Of a stretch of 6,155 bases of DNA, positions 4,500 through 6,155 are shown one piece after another. The stretch's first letter is position 1, and every line of letters begins with the position of its first letter. Position numbers and translations under genes: made by a program. The stretch comes from Anaerolineales bacterium (GTDB taxonomy: Bacteria; Chloroflexota; Anaerolineae; Anaerolineales; E44-bin32). The notes under the pieces are model-generated. The model was not told the DNA's origin, searched no databases, and saw only the letters and a list, made by a program, of their open reading frames with translations. The stretch spans positions 1-6,155 of the forward strand of contig DAOWMX010000139.1 of assembly GCA_030642885.1 (NCBI GenBank), given 5' to 3'.

Positions 4500-6062
4500 T
4501 CAAGATTGAATTTCTACGACCACCCCATCCTCCGCCCAATAATAGAGTTCCTGCGCTGCTCCAAGGTCGAGAATGATGCATCCGAAGGATGCTGGCTGGC
4601 CGAGCACATTCGCCCAGAGTCTGCGTCCCCCGGAGAGCAGCGGCAAGCCATGGATGCCGTTCATGAAGCCGGGCACAGCTTCATAGATGCCCAGGAAGTG
4701 GGGCATATACAGATCCCAGATAGAAGCATATGCGTTTTCATTATGCGTGCTCACCTGGAAAAGCCCGGGCAATGTGGGTGAATTGGGGATGCCGGTGCTA
4801 ACGGTGTAACTCTGGTGAAGCTCACCACCCTCATAGGTCCACATCCGCTGCTCACGCAAACTGATCACGATGCGCTTCTCTGAAATCACAGGCAGTGTGA
4901 GCATGTCGTCCTTTGGCGGAACAATCAGAGTCTCTCCGGGAACAAGACCGGACACAGCAAGGCCTGGATTAAATTCCTGCAGCTTCCAATAGGGCATTCC
5001 AACTTTAAAGCTGATCGAGACCAGGTTGTCATCAGGCTCTACGACGTAGGTGCCGGGTAAATATTCGATGATGAGCGTTTCCGTCTCTTCCCCCAATAAT
5101 CCAGACCGCAGGATTTCTGTAACAACTTCACTGTCTAACCTCCGCACCTCTCCTAAGGAGGTTTCGATTTCCACGACATAACGAGAAAGACCCTCGTCTT
5201 TAAGGGAGACTCTAAGTTGGTCTCCGTCAGATTCGATGTTGATCCAGGAGGCGATCAAGACAGGCTCCGGAGACCAGACAAAGCGCTCATCGGTGACGGG
5301 ATCATAGGCACGAATTGTGGGACTTGAATCGAGAAGACTCTGCACCGCCTCAGCTTGGCTGGAGACATCCTGGCGCCGCGCGGGGTTCTCCAGCGTTACG
5401 AAGGGGACCAATTGATGATCAAGCAGAATTGCTTCCGGCTCTTCGACGAGCATGTGCAGGCTGGCAGCCACATCAAGCGTTCTCCCGGGTAGGCTCTCGA
5501 TTTGCACCAAGCAGTCCTCATCCAAACTCAGGTCCGCATCGCGCGGTGCAATGTAAACCCGCTCAGCCCAACGCTCGAAACCTTGTTTCGCTAAAACGAG
5601 ATCCAACTCGACCGCCGGATCAATTTCGGCTCCAAATTTGAGAATTGCCAGCATGGATCCAATGCTTTCGATAAAATTACCAGATCGTCCTAGGTCATAG
5701 GCATGGGCTATGGATTCATCCACAGCTACGCTAAGCCCGAGCTCTGAAGGTGCAATTTGCCATGAATGCGAAGGATTTGTTAAATCTACTGCCGTGAGTT
5801 GTAAATCTTCATTCCAAGTTTTTTGGAGAGCTCGAGCAGCTTCGGCAGACGGAAGCCCTCCGACTGGAACCCCTCCGACCGCGATCCCCGGCAGCATCTC
5901 ATCCGTTAGTTGGAAGTAGCAGTACAATCCCAGTGTTAGCAGAACAGGCGCGGTCGCAACTGCGGTGAAACCAAGTATCACAAGCATTACGAAACGCGTG
6001 AAGATCCCAGCGACTCGCCGGATTATTCCCTTCTTAGAAGAAACTGGATTATCCGAAATCAT
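4500..6062 (-). CDS. Membrane-anchored L,D-transpeptidase (YkuD) with LysM and PG_binding_4-like regions
   Basis: This 520-residue envelope enzyme is predicted to cross-link peptidoglycan stems through a catalytic cysteine, or to attach proteins to them. The order is a basic N-terminus, one transmembrane anchor (about 23-50), and PG_binding_4-like segments typical of YoaR/VanW-type proteins (about 58-145, with GVPVGGLPSAEAARAL and ELGLSVAVDESIAHAYDLGR; a second similar segment about 250-300). A LysM-like motif follows (about 338-382, YVVEPDDNLVSISFKVG...NPGL...VPGETLIVP), then a YkuD domain (about 396-518). His471 in GIHG and Cys495 in SFGCIIL are the expected catalytic residues. The usual His before Gly-Cys is Phe493, and the usual Arg/Asn after it is Ile497. 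The ATG at 6062 follows GAGGGA (6065-6070) at short distance. The gene overlaps the upstream frame by 14 bases, which suggests an operon with translational coupling. Confidence 0.93.
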   Translation of the reverse strand: MISDNPVSSKKGIIRRVAGIFTRFVMLVILGFTAVATAPVLLTLGLYCYFQLTDEMLPGIAVGGVPVGGLPSAEAARALQKTWNEDLQLTAVDLTNPSHSWQIAPSELGLSVAVDESIAHAYDLGRSGNFIESIGSMLAILKFGAEIDPAVELDLVLAKQGFERWAERVYIAPRDADLSLDEDCLVQIESLPGRTLDVAASLHMLVEEPEAILLDHQLVPFVTLENPARRQDVSSQAEAVQSLLDSSPTIRAYDPVTDERFVWSPEPVLIASWINIESDGDQLRVSLKDEGLSRYVVEIETSLGEVRRLDSEVVTEILRSGLLGEETETLIIEYLPGTYVVEPDDNLVSISFKVGMPYWKLQEFNPGLAVSGLVPGETLIVPPKDDMLTLPVISEKRIVISLREQRMWTYEGGELHQSYTVSTGIPNSPTLPGLFQVSTHNENAYASIWDLYMPHFLGIYEAVPGFMNGIHGLPLLSGGRRLWANVLGQPASFGCIILDLGAAQELYYWAEDGVVVEIQS

Positions 6063-6155
6063 GTTCCCTCAGCGCATCAGTCCCAGCGCTCCGCTGCTCA
6101 CGAAACAAGCGCGAGATGACGGTATTGAGCACAAAGGCCCAAGTCCGCACAAAGG
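6049..6155 (-). CDS. C-terminal end of an unidentified gene upstream of the transpeptidase (runs off right edge)
   Basis: A minus-strand frame is open from the window edge to TAA at 6049-6051. It gives 34 residues, FVRTWAFVLNTVISRLFREQ and onward, ending in REHDFG. The hydrophobic and basic amphipathic pattern looks protein-like, and its end overlaps the first 14 bases of the transpeptidase gene, the kind of junction common in operons. The piece is too short to name. Another minus-strand frame also reaches the edge (stop at about 6072) but has a less protein-like composition, so the choice of frame is tentative. Confidence 0.4.
   Translation of the reverse strand, partial: FVRTWAFVLNTVISRLFREQRSAGTDALREHDFG

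Noticed and set aside
4506..4781. Plus-strand open frame of 91 codons opposite the transpeptidase active-site region
   Set aside because: It is antisense to the conserved YkuD domain and has no start signal.
5315..5641. Plus-strand open frame of 108 codons opposite the transpeptidase
   Set aside because: It has a low-complexity Pro/Arg/Ala-rich translation antisense to a real gene, typical of a shadow frame. The same applies to 5710-5919.

Overview
The window looks like chromosomal DNA of a free-living bacterium, most likely a member of the Chloroflexota (Anaerolineae-like). This is an inference. It rests on the gene repertoire: an actinobacterial/archaeal-type inositol-phosphate synthase, an orphan GAF histidine kinase, a membrane-anchored L,D-transpeptidase with PG_binding_4-like and LysM regions, a short TPR-type protein, and long intergenic stretches rich in small hairpins. 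No phage, plasmid, insertion-sequence or CRISPR hallmark is visible.

Layout. The left edge holds the first 95 codons of a zinc-dependent alcohol dehydrogenase on the minus strand. A gene-free stretch of about 365 bases follows and ends in a hairpin that probably terminates the next minus-strand gene, myo-inositol-1-phosphate synthase (ino1). ino1 is transcribed divergently from a soluble GAF-HisKA-HATPase sensor kinase. The 118-bp gap between them carries a perfect 11-bp inverted repeat that overlaps candidate promoter elements for both genes. About 800 bases without a convincing gene come after the kinase. They hold compact hairpins, an 11-bp direct repeat, a 12-bp inverted repeat spanning 196 bases, and a cluster of TGTAA half-sites. 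Next is a short TPR-like gene that appears cut off or frameshifted, with its own hairpin. A tRNA-Pro (anticodon CGG) with a clear promoter follows. It shares a bidirectional terminator with the convergent L,D-transpeptidase gene on the minus strand. At the right edge, a minus-strand reading frame overlaps the start of the transpeptidase gene by 14 bases and is probably the gene upstream of it in an operon.

How the genes relate. Inositol phosphate synthesis (ino1) feeds inositol lipids or inositol-derived solutes, and the L,D-transpeptidase acts on the cell envelope. The kinase has no response regulator beside it, so its partner must lie elsewhere. The window is mostly ordinary housekeeping and accessory content. 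The points most worth a second look are the shared operator-like palindrome between ino1 and the kinase, the unusual SFGCII active-site motif of the transpeptidase, and the structured, gene-free 3.2-3.9 kb region.
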